A DNA stretch of 9,601 nt, taken from assembly GCA_023411715.1 (NCBI GenBank), contig JAEYOM010000041.1:1-9601 (forward strand), read 5' to 3'. Positions 1 to 6,795 of this stretch are shown piece after piece. Each line of letters begins with the position of its first letter. Position 1 is the first letter of the stretch. Below the pieces are notes generated by a model. The model worked only from the letters and a program-made list of their open reading frames with translations, was not told the origin of the DNA and did no database searches. Position numbers and translations under genes: made by a program. Source of the stretch: Bacillota bacterium. Lineage in GTDB: Bacteria > Bacillota > Clostridia > Acetivibrionales > DTU013.

Positions 1-32
1 GCCTTTCCCTCGCTTTTCCTCAAGAATTCAGC

Positions 33-47
33 CGGCATATTATGCCG
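33..47 (-). terminator. Short hairpin just after spoVR, weak terminator candidate
   Basis: CGGCAT (33-38) and ATGCCG (42-47) form a perfect 6-bp stem with a 3-base loop, directly next to the spoVR stop codon. On the minus strand no run of T follows; the sequence becomes purine-rich instead. It could be a weak or factor-assisted terminator, or a 3' end stabiliser. The remaining 32 bases to the window edge show no gene. Confidence 0.3.
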
Positions 48-1436
48 TTACGCATTTATCAGTACGATCTTTTTCTGCTCGTCGCACAGTATGGTCCGTT
101 TTCTGTCTTCAACTATCGTATTGAGCATGACCCTTCCTTCCCATAGGTCTACAAGGTGCTTCAGCGTTTCATTGGCATACTGCAGTTCGAGATCCCTGCC
201 GTCGTGAAGATGTTCGAGCAAAAGCGTGCGATCTTGCTGGTTCCAGTCCGTTACACGTATGACCGGTATATTTCCCAGACCGGAAGCTTCCGCTATGGTA
301 TCGCGTATCTTCGTCCAGCCCTCATCGTCAGCAACTTCGGAAACGATGTATTCATTGCCGTCCTTTTCATATTCATACAGGTTGAGCTCGCTGCATAGTT
401 CTCTTGTCAGGTATCTCCTTATAAAAGAGCAATCCCTCTCAAGTTCCCGGACTTCAAATATTTTCTGCGGGTTTACAGGGTTGTTTTTCTCAATGCTTTC
501 AAATATCCTGAATCCCAGGAAATACGGGTTGATGCTTCCTTCAAACGGCTTTATCACCTGGTTGTGCCGTCTCAGAAATTCAAAATACAGCTGCTGTGGC
601 AGATCCAATCGATTCAGTAGCTTGTAATGCCAATAGCTGGCCCACCCCTCATTCATGATTTTCGTTTCTATCTGGGGTAGAAAATACAGTGTTTCTTCAC
701 GGATGATATCGATTACATCCTTTTCCCATTCGCTGAGCCTCCCATAGGTACTCACAAAAAACAGCAGGTCCTCTTCGGGTTCGGGAGGTATCTTCTTTAG
801 TTCCTGCTCCGGTATCTCGGTATGGCTTGGCGGGCAAAGCAGCGGAAAATCATTCTCCTGTCCGTTGTCCCTGCTCTTGAGCCTTTTTTTCATTTCGTCG
901 TAATCCATCCTGCGTGCGCCTACCGTCCTTGCGCACTGGTACCGCAAAGCGTGCGCGGCGTCGATCACCTTTTCAACCTTTGAATATCCGATGCTTGGAT
1001 CGCTGATATATTCGCGTATCCGTGCCGCGTGGTTCTTGAACGTTTCAATTGTATAGTCCGCTCTCGTGCCCGTTTTGAACAGGCGGTTATTCCTGAAGAA
1101 ATCGTTATGCCCGTATACATGGGCCATGGTAAGTATCTGCAGCAGAAGAGAATTGTCCTTCATGAGGTAAGCTATGCAGGGATTCGAGTTAATCACCATT
1201 TCATAAGGCAGACCCGTCAGATTGTACTTGTTCAATGTACGGGTACGCTCATAGGCTTTGCCGTAGCTCCAGTGCGGATAATGCGAAGGCATCCCTGCAT
1301 AGGCTTCATATGCAGTCATGTTCTCGTAGCTTACCAGTTCGAATTCCTGGTCATAACATGCGAGGCCGGACTCGCGCGCCAATTCCTCTATCCTGCGGTT
1401 CCACTGCTCAAGTTCCTTGATACTGTAATCTGACAA
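48..1436 (-). CDS. spoVR: SpoVR family protein
   Basis: 462 residues, close to the family's usual length, so it appears complete. SpoVR proteins take part in spore cortex formation in Bacillus; the E. coli homologue is YcgB. No enzyme activity is firmly established. Family hallmarks are visible: HWSYGK near residues 55-60, YEMVINSNP at 78-86, the His-rich AHVYGHNDFF at 105-114, and NEGWASYWHYKL at 262-273, whose conserved His and Glu residues could bind a metal (inference). There is no signal peptide or membrane segment, so it is likely cytoplasmic. The start is TTG (1434-1436): an in-frame stop lies three codons upstream and the next Met is residue 40, while homologues begin near here. It is the third gene of the operon, 19 bases after yhbH, and is probably co-transcribed with prkA and yhbH. 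Confidence 0.95.
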   Translation of the reverse strand: MSDYSIKELEQWNRRIEELARESGLACYDQEFELVSYENMTAYEAYAGMPSHYPHWSYGKAYERTRTLNKYNLTGLPYEMVINSNPCIAYLMKDNSLLLQILTMAHVYGHNDFFRNNRLFKTGTRADYTIETFKNHAARIREYISDPSIGYSKVEKVIDAAHALRYQCARTVGARRMDYDEMKKRLKSRDNGQENDFPLLCPPSHTEIPEQELKKIPPEPEEDLLFFVSTYGRLSEWEKDVIDIIREETLYFLPQIETKIMNEGWASYWHYKLLNRLDLPQQLYFEFLRRHNQVIKPFEGSINPYFLGFRIFESIEKNNPVNPQKIFEVRELERDCSFIRRYLTRELCSELNLYEYEKDGNEYIVSEVADDEGWTKIRDTIAEASGLGNIPVIRVTDWNQQDRTLLLEHLHDGRDLELQYANETLKHLVDLWEGRVMLNTIVEDRKRTILCDEQKKIVLINA

Positions 1437-1449
1437 TAGTTTTCACCAG

Positions 1450-1455
1450 CCTCCC
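1450..1455 (-). promoter_or_regulatory. spoVR ribosome binding site, long spacing to a TTG start
   Basis: On the minus strand GGGAGG follows the yhbH TGA stop immediately and lies 13 bases before the TTG codon of spoVR. This spacing is longer than the usual 5-9 and the start codon is weak, which suggests that spoVR is translated less than yhbH or is coupled to translation termination of yhbH. An in-frame TGA between this site and the TTG rules out a start further upstream. Confidence 0.6.
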
Positions 1456-2889
1456 TCAAGCCTTTTCACCGTCTTTTTCAAGCAATCGCTTTAATCCGGT
1501 AACGATGTCATCCTTTCTTGACATCGTTACAATAACAAAATTACTTTTTGATATATTTTTAATGAATTCCGATTTAACAGTACTTCCGGCAAAATAATAG
1601 CCCGGAACGATCTCGCCGTAGCCGAAAAGATTACATACTTCGCACAGCTTCAGCGCCAGTTCTACGGCTTTTTTATTGTCCTCGGTCCAGTTGTCGCCGT
1701 CGCTGCAGTGAAAGGCGTAAATGTTCCAATTCTTGGGGTTGTACCGTTGTTCTATGATCTCGAGCGCTTTCTCGTAACCGCTGCTGATATATGTCCCGCC
1801 CGACTCCCCCTTGTGGAAGAACTCCACCTCTCCGACCTCTTTAGCCGTTGTAGTGTGAGCTATGAAGACAACTTCGACATTGGAATACTTGAGCCTCAGA
1901 AACTGGTAAAGCAGAAAATAAAAGCTTCTTGCCATATACTTCTTAGTCTGGTCCATGGAACCTGATACATCCATAATACATAGCACAACGGCGTTAAAAT
2001 CCTTTTTATGCGTTATTTTCAGTCTGCGGTAACGCAGATCGTCCTCCATGAACGGAAAGCGTTCGTTTTCTGTGCCGCTCCTGCTGCTTACAGTATCGCC
2101 TTCTGTCACAGTGAGTGCATCCGGCGGCGCCTCGTTCTGCTCATCTTCCCCCGGCATGTCTTCTCTCGGCAGGCCTTCCCTCGGCATGTCTTCCTTCGGC
2201 AGGCCTTCCCTCGGCATGTCTTCCTTCGGCATATCGTCCTTCGGCATATCGTCCTTCGGCAGGCCATCCTTCGGCATGTCATCCTTCGGCAGGGCATCGT
2301 CCGGCAGGGCATCGTCCGGCAGGGCATCCCCCGGCAGGCCTTCGCCCGCCTCCATGTTCCTGTTATACGCCTGCCTTCTTTTAATTTTTTCTATCACAGT
2401 CCTTCTCTTGGCAAGTCTGGGCGGGATTCCTTTCCTTTGGTAGCCCAACTTTCTGTAACCGTTAGCAGATTCTATCCCGGAAATCCTCTTTTTGTCCAGA
2501 TCGGGCAGGTCGAGATCGTCAAAAAGGTAATTGACCAGTTCCTCCACTGTTATTTCGGTCTCGTAGATGTCTTCACCTTCCTGGTCTCCGGCGCTTCCGT
2601 GTCCGAAATTCCTGCCTTCCGCATCCTCCCCGACGACATCCCCTCTTTTTTCATCTCCATCGCCCGTTGCCGCGCCTTTGGTGTTTTTTCCGTAGATGAA
2701 GCTGTATTCCTTAATCCCCCTAACGGGTATCTTTATTTTTTTACTGCCGCTCTGGCCAATTATACTTTCCTCCGATATGATGCTGCCGATATTTTTTTTG
2801 ATCGACTCCTCAACCAGTTCCTTATGTCTGCGTCTGTCTTCGGAGGAGCGCTCCTTACCTTCCGGATCGTAATCCCTGAAAATCGCCAT
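1456..2889 (-). CDS. yhbH: YhbH/YeaH family protein (DUF444), VWA-like domain
   Basis: 477 residues, longer than the roughly 390 of Bacillus YhbH. The N-terminal part (1-180) is charged and carries the family's start pattern (FRDYD...GKERSSEDRRRH). Residues 185-249 are 13 tandem pentapeptides of the form LP/MP plus charged residues. The C-terminal part (about 298-470) is a von Willebrand A-like fold with a MIDAS-type metal site: DVSGS at 307-311, Thr366 in GGTYIS, and SDGDN at 396-400. The family works with PrkA and SpoVR (YeaG-YeaH-YcgB in E. coli), probably as a protein-protein interaction module; its exact role is unknown. The ATG start has GGAGG five bases upstream and sits 12 bases after prkA, so the two are surely co-transcribed. 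The repeat block accounts for most of the extra length. Confidence 0.93.
   Translation of the reverse strand: MAIFRDYDPEGKERSSEDRRRHKELVEESIKKNIGSIISEESIIGQSGSKKIKIPVRGIKEYSFIYGKNTKGAATGDGDEKRGDVVGEDAEGRNFGHGSAGDQEGEDIYETEITVEELVNYLFDDLDLPDLDKKRISGIESANGYRKLGYQRKGIPPRLAKRRTVIEKIKRRQAYNRNMEAGEGLPGDALPDDALPDDALPKDDMPKDGLPKDDMPKDDMPKEDMPREGLPKEDMPREGLPREDMPGEDEQNEAPPDALTVTEGDTVSSRSGTENERFPFMEDDLRYRRLKITHKKDFNAVVLCIMDVSGSMDQTKKYMARSFYFLLYQFLRLKYSNVEVVFIAHTTTAKEVGEVEFFHKGESGGTYISSGYEKALEIIEQRYNPKNWNIYAFHCSDGDNWTEDNKKAVELALKLCEVCNLFGYGEIVPGYYFAGSTVKSEFIKNISKSNFVIVTMSRKDDIVTGLKRLLEKDGEKA
2143..2337 (-). repeat. 15-bp in-frame minisatellite, 13 copies, inside yhbH
   Basis: Thirteen tandem units of 15 bp encode residues 185-249 of YhbH. 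Read in order they include LPGDA, LPDDA (twice), LPKDD, MPKDG, then alternating MPKED/LPKED and MPREG, ending LPRED, MPGED. Each unit has Leu/Met-Pro followed by one basic or acidic residue and an acidic residue. Neighbouring units are nearly identical in DNA, so copy number probably changes by slippage without breaking the frame. The product would be a flexible or polyproline-like charged spacer between the N-terminal region and the VWA domain. Confidence 0.93.
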
Positions 2890-2901
2890 TTTATCCTCCG
2901 C

Positions 2902-4827
2902 TCAATCCTTCCACAAATTATTGGCACCATACTTCAGGATCACGTTGCAGCAGTGGTCACAGTAGCCATTCCTTTTCATTTCCTCGACCATTGCGTTATA
3001 TTTCCTGTCCTGCTCCTCATCTCTTACCTTGGCCTTGGTGATTATCCTGCTCAGTTCCTTCACCGAAGCAGTGAGCTTTTTCTCGATCGCTTCCTTCAGG
3101 GGCTCGTAACTGTCGTAATCTAGCTTTCCGCCATTACGCAGCACAAAAAACATATAAGCGGTCACATCACTCCTGAAACCTTTGGCGGAAGCCTCGGTTA
3201 TTCCTATCTGCTCTTCTATCGAACGCATGAAGCGCTCGTCAGGTTCAAGCTCCTCTCCCGTGTTGGGATCTTTCAGCCTGGTCTTGTTTATAAACGCCTC
3301 GGCATGGTCGAGGTAATTGTTGAACAGACTTTCCGCCTGTTCCCTGTATCCGTAGATAAAAGCCTTTGTGACCTCTTTTTCGAGTATCCTGTTATATTCC
3401 TTCTTGATGGAATCCTGAACGAACCTTATATATTTGCTTTTATCCTCATCGCTTACAGGAAGCTCCTTCACGGACTTTATTATCGTTTCCATGACTGAGA
3501 TCGGATTGATGCAGTCGTGTTCGGACTCGGACAATGCCATGTCGAGGGCCTTCATAATGAAACGTGTGGAAATGCCCGTCATTCCCTCGCGCGAATTCTC
3601 CTCGCGCAGTTCCATGATGTCGATCTTTCGTGTCAGCCCCTTCTCAACTATTTCCTCGCCGTTGTATATTTTGAGCTTGGTTATCAGGTCGACCTTTGAA
3701 GATGGCGCAAGCCGGGTCAATATTGCAAACATTGACGCCACCTCGATGGTGTGCGGCGCAATGTGAGCCTTGAACATGCTCTTACTGAGGATCTTTTCAT
3801 ATATCTTCATTTCTTCGTTGAGCTCAAGGCAATACGGTATCTCTATTTTCACAATCCTGTCCAGTATCGCCTCATTTGTGTGATCCGATTTGAATTTGTT
3901 CCATTCGGCTTCGTTCGAGTGGGCCAGGATAACCCCGTCAAAATAGATCATGGGGCCTTTGCCGGGAGATGGTATCGATTTTTCCTGGGTCGCGGTTATC
4001 ATTGTGTGGAGATACTCGGTCTCGTTCTTGAAAACTTCTATAAACTCCACTATGCCCCTGTTTCCTACATTAAAAGCACCGTTCAGAGACAGTACCCTCG
4101 GATCGTCTTCGGGATACAGGTCTATCCTCGAAATATCCACACTACCGGTCAATACGCTGGTATCCTGGTTGTTCGGATCGACAGGAGGCACGACGCCTAC
4201 CCCCTTACGAGACCTTACGGAGAAACCTGTGGTTTCTACGGGAAACCTCTCATATTCGCCGTTATATTCATTCTTCAGCCTGAACCGGCAGATCGGGCAA
4301 AGATCGCCTTCTATCCTGACGCCAAGAATCTCTTCGAATTTCTTCCTCAAATGCTTTGGTACGAGATGAAGCGGCTCCTCCCTCATAGGGCAGCCTTTCA
4401 AAGCGTATATCTCCTGACTACCCTCAAGAGCTTTCTTGAGCGCCTCCATAAGCGAAGATTTTCCCGAGCCCACCGGACCCACCAGGTAAAGGACCTGCCT
4501 GGACTCCTCTCCTGCCATTGCAGCCGAATGGAAATATCTCACAATGCTCATTATTGTTTTGTCTATCCCGTAAAAATCTCCGAAGAAGTTATATTTACGT
4601 ATTACATCATTGCCATAGATCCTTCTCAATCTCGGGTTTTCATCGGTTTTAACGATCTCTACGCCCGCTTCGGAAATCAGGTCATACAGCCTCTGGTGCG
4701 ACAGCACCGCAAGACCGGGATCCTTCCTCACCAATTCCGCATAGTCGAGAAACGTTCCTGAGAAATAGCTTCTGACCCTCTCCTGCCTATCCTTTTGTAT
4801 AATACCGGAAATATCACGTTCAACCAT
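2902..4827 (-). CDS. prkA: PrkA family AAA+ ATPase / serine protein kinase
   Basis: 641 residues, close to the usual PrkA length. The N-terminal two thirds is an AAA+ ATPase: Walker A GPVGSGKSS at 117-125, a Walker B-like GIVEFIE at 258-264, a sensor-like HSNEAEW at 303-309, and a candidate arginine finger in LDRIVKIEIPY at 322-332. The C-terminal third is the PrkA-specific domain. PrkA was described as a serine kinase in Bacillus and more recently proposed to be an ATP-dependent protease; the sequence does not decide between these. Cys pairs occur at 177/180 (CPIC) and 623/626/627 (CDHCC) and could bind metal. There is no signal peptide. The ATG has AAGGAGG eight bases upstream (4836-4842). 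It is the first gene of the prkA-yhbH-spoVR operon, with a sigma-E-like promoter upstream, which fits mother-cell expression during sporulation. Confidence 0.96.
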   Translation of the reverse strand: MVERDISGIIQKDRQERVRSYFSGTFLDYAELVRKDPGLAVLSHQRLYDLISEAGVEIVKTDENPRLRRIYGNDVIRKYNFFGDFYGIDKTIMSIVRYFHSAAMAGEESRQVLYLVGPVGSGKSSLMEALKKALEGSQEIYALKGCPMREEPLHLVPKHLRKKFEEILGVRIEGDLCPICRFRLKNEYNGEYERFPVETTGFSVRSRKGVGVVPPVDPNNQDTSVLTGSVDISRIDLYPEDDPRVLSLNGAFNVGNRGIVEFIEVFKNETEYLHTMITATQEKSIPSPGKGPMIYFDGVILAHSNEAEWNKFKSDHTNEAILDRIVKIEIPYCLELNEEMKIYEKILSKSMFKAHIAPHTIEVASMFAILTRLAPSSKVDLITKLKIYNGEEIVEKGLTRKIDIMELREENSREGMTGISTRFIMKALDMALSESEHDCINPISVMETIIKSVKELPVSDEDKSKYIRFVQDSIKKEYNRILEKEVTKAFIYGYREQAESLFNNYLDHAEAFINKTRLKDPNTGEELEPDERFMRSIEEQIGITEASAKGFRSDVTAYMFFVLRNGGKLDYDSYEPLKEAIEKKLTASVKELSRIITKAKVRDEEQDRKYNAMVEEMKRNGYCDHCCNVILKYGANNLWKD

Positions 4828-4839
4828 ACTGCCTGCCTC

Positions 4840-4846
4840 CTTGTCC
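4840..4846 (-). promoter_or_regulatory. SpoIIID-like heptamer GGACAAG at the prkA ribosome binding site
   Basis: The minus strand reads CACAGGACAAGGAGG. The heptamer GGACAAG equals the core consensus described for Bacillus SpoIIID, and its last bases overlap the AAGGAGG of prkA. SpoIIID represses many sigma-E genes by binding within or just downstream of promoters, so this is a sensible place for a shut-off site. A single heptamer match could be chance, roughly a few percent in an intergenic region of this size. Confidence 0.35.
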
Positions 4847-4864
4847 TGTGAAACATACCGGTTC

Positions 4865-4878
4865 GGCGTCTTTACGCC
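4865..4878 (-). other. Predicted 5'-terminal mRNA hairpin of the prkA operon
   Basis: On the minus strand GGCGT-AAAG-ACGCC forms a perfect 5-bp GC-rich stem with a 4-base loop. It starts about 8 bases after the candidate -10 box, so it would sit at the extreme 5' end of the transcript, where stem-loops commonly protect mRNA from decay. No T run follows, so it is not a terminator. Confidence 0.4.
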
Positions 4879-4885
4879 ACAATAA

Positions 4886-4914
4886 ATTATATTAGCAGGG
4901 CTTTGTTAAAATGC
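4886..4914 (-). promoter_or_regulatory. Sigma-E-like promoter for prkA-yhbH-spoVR
   Basis: On the minus strand GCATTTT (4908-4914) is followed after 14 bases by AATATAAT (4886-4893). Against the Bacillus sigma-E consensus (about KMATATT, 13-15 bases, CATACAAT) the matches are 6 of 7 and 6 of 8. The same -10 contains TATAAT, but no good sigma-A -35 lies 16-18 bases upstream; the nearest, TGGCAT, is 19 bases away. The start of transcription would fall near 4878-4879, giving a leader of about 50 bases. Sigma-E control is expected from Bacillus, where spoVR belongs to the mother-cell programme. Confidence 0.45.
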
Positions 4915-4956
4915 CACAGGACATATATGGTAAGGTATGGCAATAATGACCCAAAT

Positions 4957-4980
4957 GTGATTTCCGATATCAAAAATCAC
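4957..4980. promoter_or_regulatory. 24-bp operator-like dyad in the divergent control region
   Basis: GTGATTT (4957-4963) and AAATCAC (4974-4980) are perfect inverted arms around a central palindrome GATATC (4966-4971), all sharing one axis; 10 of 12 base pairs are symmetric. This is the form of a binding site for a dimeric regulator. It lies about 80 bases upstream of the predicted prkA start and about 53 upstream of the predicted start for the rightward membrane gene, so it could act on either. It does not fit the CRP spacing, and no regulator gene in the window is an obvious partner. Confidence 0.4.
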
Positions 4981-5020
4981 TTACCAGTATTTGCATTCGG
5001 TAGACATAAAGTCAGGATGA

Positions 5021-5044
5021 TATAATTGAATGTGAACCCGGAGG
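5021..5044 (+). promoter_or_regulatory. -10 box and ribosome binding site of the membrane protein gene
   Basis: TATAAT at 5021-5026 is a perfect -10 hexamer. No clear -35 is seen at normal spacing; TAGACA at 5001-5006 is only 14 bases away, so an activator or another sigma factor may be needed. GGAGG at 5040-5044 lies eight bases before ATG 5053, which settles the start there. An in-frame TTG at 5026 overlaps the -10 box and a GTG at 5032 precedes the ribosome binding site, so neither is likely to be used. Confidence 0.5.
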
Positions 5045-5052
5045 CTGATACC

Positions 5053-6795
5053 ATGCCTTATAAAAAACCCGAAATTTATATCTCAGGCCTGGTTGCATCG
5101 TTACTGCTGTTTCTTGCATTATTGGCAGTACAGTTTGATAATGTTTTTTTCAACAGTAGTTTTCAAACAGCGGCTGTAAACAAACTTAGTATCTATGAAC
5201 GAATAATATCGCCGTCTGACCGATCGTTGCTGAAAAGCACTGACACGCCGCTTGAATCAGCAGTAAAAAATTCGATTACACCTGATCTGTTCGATAAGAA
5301 TGTAAAATCGCTTATCGACGGACTTATCGATTTTGTGAGCGGACGGGCAAAAAATCTCCCCGACCTCTATATTGCGGGCGCCGACAAGTTGAGTATCGCG
5401 ACGTCGGCGGGAATTACGCCTGCGGCTGTTGAAAAAATAAACCTGCAATTGGTTATGATGTTTTCAAGTAAACAGAACTACAACGATATTTTATCTGTTA
5501 TTAGCCTCGTACAGTTCATCCTTAAGTATCTTCCGGTATTTCTGCTGCTTTTGCTCGCCGCTGTCGTTAATGCCATATTGAGGAGGAATTCATCAGAAAT
5601 AATTGACTGGATGCACGTAGTGTTATTGTCCTATTTCATACTGTGCTGGTTTGCTGCCCTGCTTATCAGTTTAACACCCTGGTTGATTCCATTTTCGAGA
5701 TTATCAGGATTGCCGGAATACACAGTGACCGGAATATTATCGGATTACATACGCTATTGCTCCGGCACCATCTCTTTGGGTATCCTGTTATCAGGCCTGG
5801 CCCTGCTGGCAGGAATGCGGTTTGCCGACTTTTTGTGTGGACGCCTTAACGAGTGCAACGAAACAGGCGGCCTGACAAATTCTTCGTTAGACCTAAATTT
5901 GAGGTTTGTTCGGCATGAAACAGGCTCTATATGGAACAGAACTCGTTTGACAACATTCCAGGACCGCTCAAAAACAGCCCAGACTTGCTTTTTGCCGATT
6001 CGTGCTCGCTCGATGCCGGTCAAGCCTCGCTCGATACGGTTTCAGGGCAGAGCTATACCTAAGTTGCTCGCTGTAACGGCTATTTACTCCATATTGGCCT
6101 TTGCGCTTGCCAACAATATAGATACCATGTTTCACAAAAGAAACCTTGGGCAAGCCGTATCTTATATAATTGGAAACCTGAGCTACAACTGCTATACAGA
6201 TGCAAGAAACGAAGATGTGTGCCTTCTCAATATAAAGCTGCTGAACGAAAATGACAAAACACCGGTGCGGAATATGCAGGCAGCGATATATCCTCTTGAT
6301 TCCGAATCCCGCGGCAAGGCAATAAGCGATAAGGAGGCTACTCCCGAAAAAGCGGATGAGTACGGATCCGTCTCATTTTTGCTCTCGGAAGGTGAATTCA
6401 GGCTCGAACTATATCCTTCGGACTTGTCAGGCTACAGAGGTCAGACCGTGTCTGACCCTCTTTCATATGATCTGAGTCTGTCGTCACCCGGGAGGATAGA
6501 TCTTGCTATTACACTTGGCAGCGACGCCAATGAATCAAGCGAACCAGATAAAACAAGCAGCACCGATAAATCAAACGACACCGCTAAATCAAGTGGCGCC
6601 AGTAATTCAAGCGAACCCGCTAAATCGGGCGAACCAGATAATCCGAACGAACCCGATAAATCGAACGAGCCCGTTAATTCGAGCGAGCCCGCTAAATCGG
6701 GCGGACCAGATAATCCGAACGAACCAAGCACTACAAGCGTTCCGGTTATACCGCGTTTGAAAATCGTCGATGCTTCGATGCAATATATGCCCTAA
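5053..6795 (+). CDS. Unrecognised multi-pass membrane protein with exported beta-rich domain and hexapeptide-repeat tail
   Basis: 580 residues from ATG 5053; no family is recognised. Hydrophobic segments fall at about 10-28, 156-176, 188-212, 238-256 and 336-354. Positive charges (KK near the N-terminus, RR after segment 2, and many Arg/Lys around 300-335) place the N-terminus and the loop before segment 5 inside. This puts residues about 30-155 and everything after 355 outside. The exterior part (about 370-490) has alternating strands ending in a DEYGSVSFLLSEGEFRLELYP stretch, a pattern like CnaB or carboxypeptidase-regulatory beta-sandwich repeats, and two Cys (380, 390) that could form a disulfide. 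The tail (496-561) is 11 Ser/Pro/Glu-rich hexapeptides. It is divergent from the prkA operon and shares its 225-bp control region, so co-regulation in sporulation is possible but unproven. Confidence 0.8.
   Translation: MPYKKPEIYISGLVASLLLFLALLAVQFDNVFFNSSFQTAAVNKLSIYERIISPSDRSLLKSTDTPLESAVKNSITPDLFDKNVKSLIDGLIDFVSGRAKNLPDLYIAGADKLSIATSAGITPAAVEKINLQLVMMFSSKQNYNDILSVISLVQFILKYLPVFLLLLLAAVVNAILRRNSSEIIDWMHVVLLSYFILCWFAALLISLTPWLIPFSRLSGLPEYTVTGILSDYIRYCSGTISLGILLSGLALLAGMRFADFLCGRLNECNETGGLTNSSLDLNLRFVRHETGSIWNRTRLTTFQDRSKTAQTCFLPIRARSMPVKPRSIRFQGRAIPKLLAVTAIYSILAFALANNIDTMFHKRNLGQAVSYIIGNLSYNCYTDARNEDVCLLNIKLLNENDKTPVRNMQAAIYPLDSESRGKAISDKEATPEKADEYGSVSFLLSEGEFRLELYPSDLSGYRGQTVSDPLSYDLSLSSPGRIDLAITLGSDANESSEPDKTSSTDKSNDTAKSSGASNSSEPAKSGEPDNPNEPDKSNEPVNSSEPAKSGGPDNPNEPSTTSVPVIPRLKIVDASMQYMP
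6538..6735 (+). repeat. 18-bp in-frame minisatellite, 11 copies, in the membrane protein tail
   Basis: Eleven 18-bp units encode hexapeptides based on xEPxKS or xEPDNP: SEPDKT, SSTDKS, NDTAKS, SGASNS, SEPAKS, GEPDNP, NEPDKS, NEPVNS, SEPAKS, GGPDNP, NEPSTT. The pair SEPAKS + G(E/G)PDNP + NEP recurs 72 bp apart, suggesting duplication of a larger block. The tail is hydrophilic, rich in Ser, Asn and Pro, and predicted to be outside the membrane, so it may act as a wall-spanning or spore-envelope spacer. It is followed by only about 20 residues and no sorting signal. Confidence 0.9.

Noticed and set aside
2143..2337. Possible CRISPR array from regularly spaced short repeats
   Set aside because: Units are contiguous 15-mers without spacers, in frame within a coding gene.
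2008..3123. A 371-codon open frame on the plus strand opposite yhbH
   Set aside because: It is kept open by the 15-bp repeats and by codon bias of the true gene; its product is low-complexity, lacks a ribosome binding site and matches no family, while the minus strand encodes a clear YhbH.
3751..4761. A 336-codon open frame on the plus strand opposite prkA
   Set aside because: The minus strand carries the complete, motif-rich PrkA; the antisense frame has no recognisable domain.
4957..4980. CRP/FNR-type binding site
   Set aside because: The GTGA and TCAC half-sites are 16 bases apart instead of 6.
6441..6731. Minus-strand repeat protein frame opposite the membrane protein tail
   Set aside because: It mirrors the 18-bp repeats; the plus-strand frame has a ribosome binding site, membrane segments and continuous coding sense.
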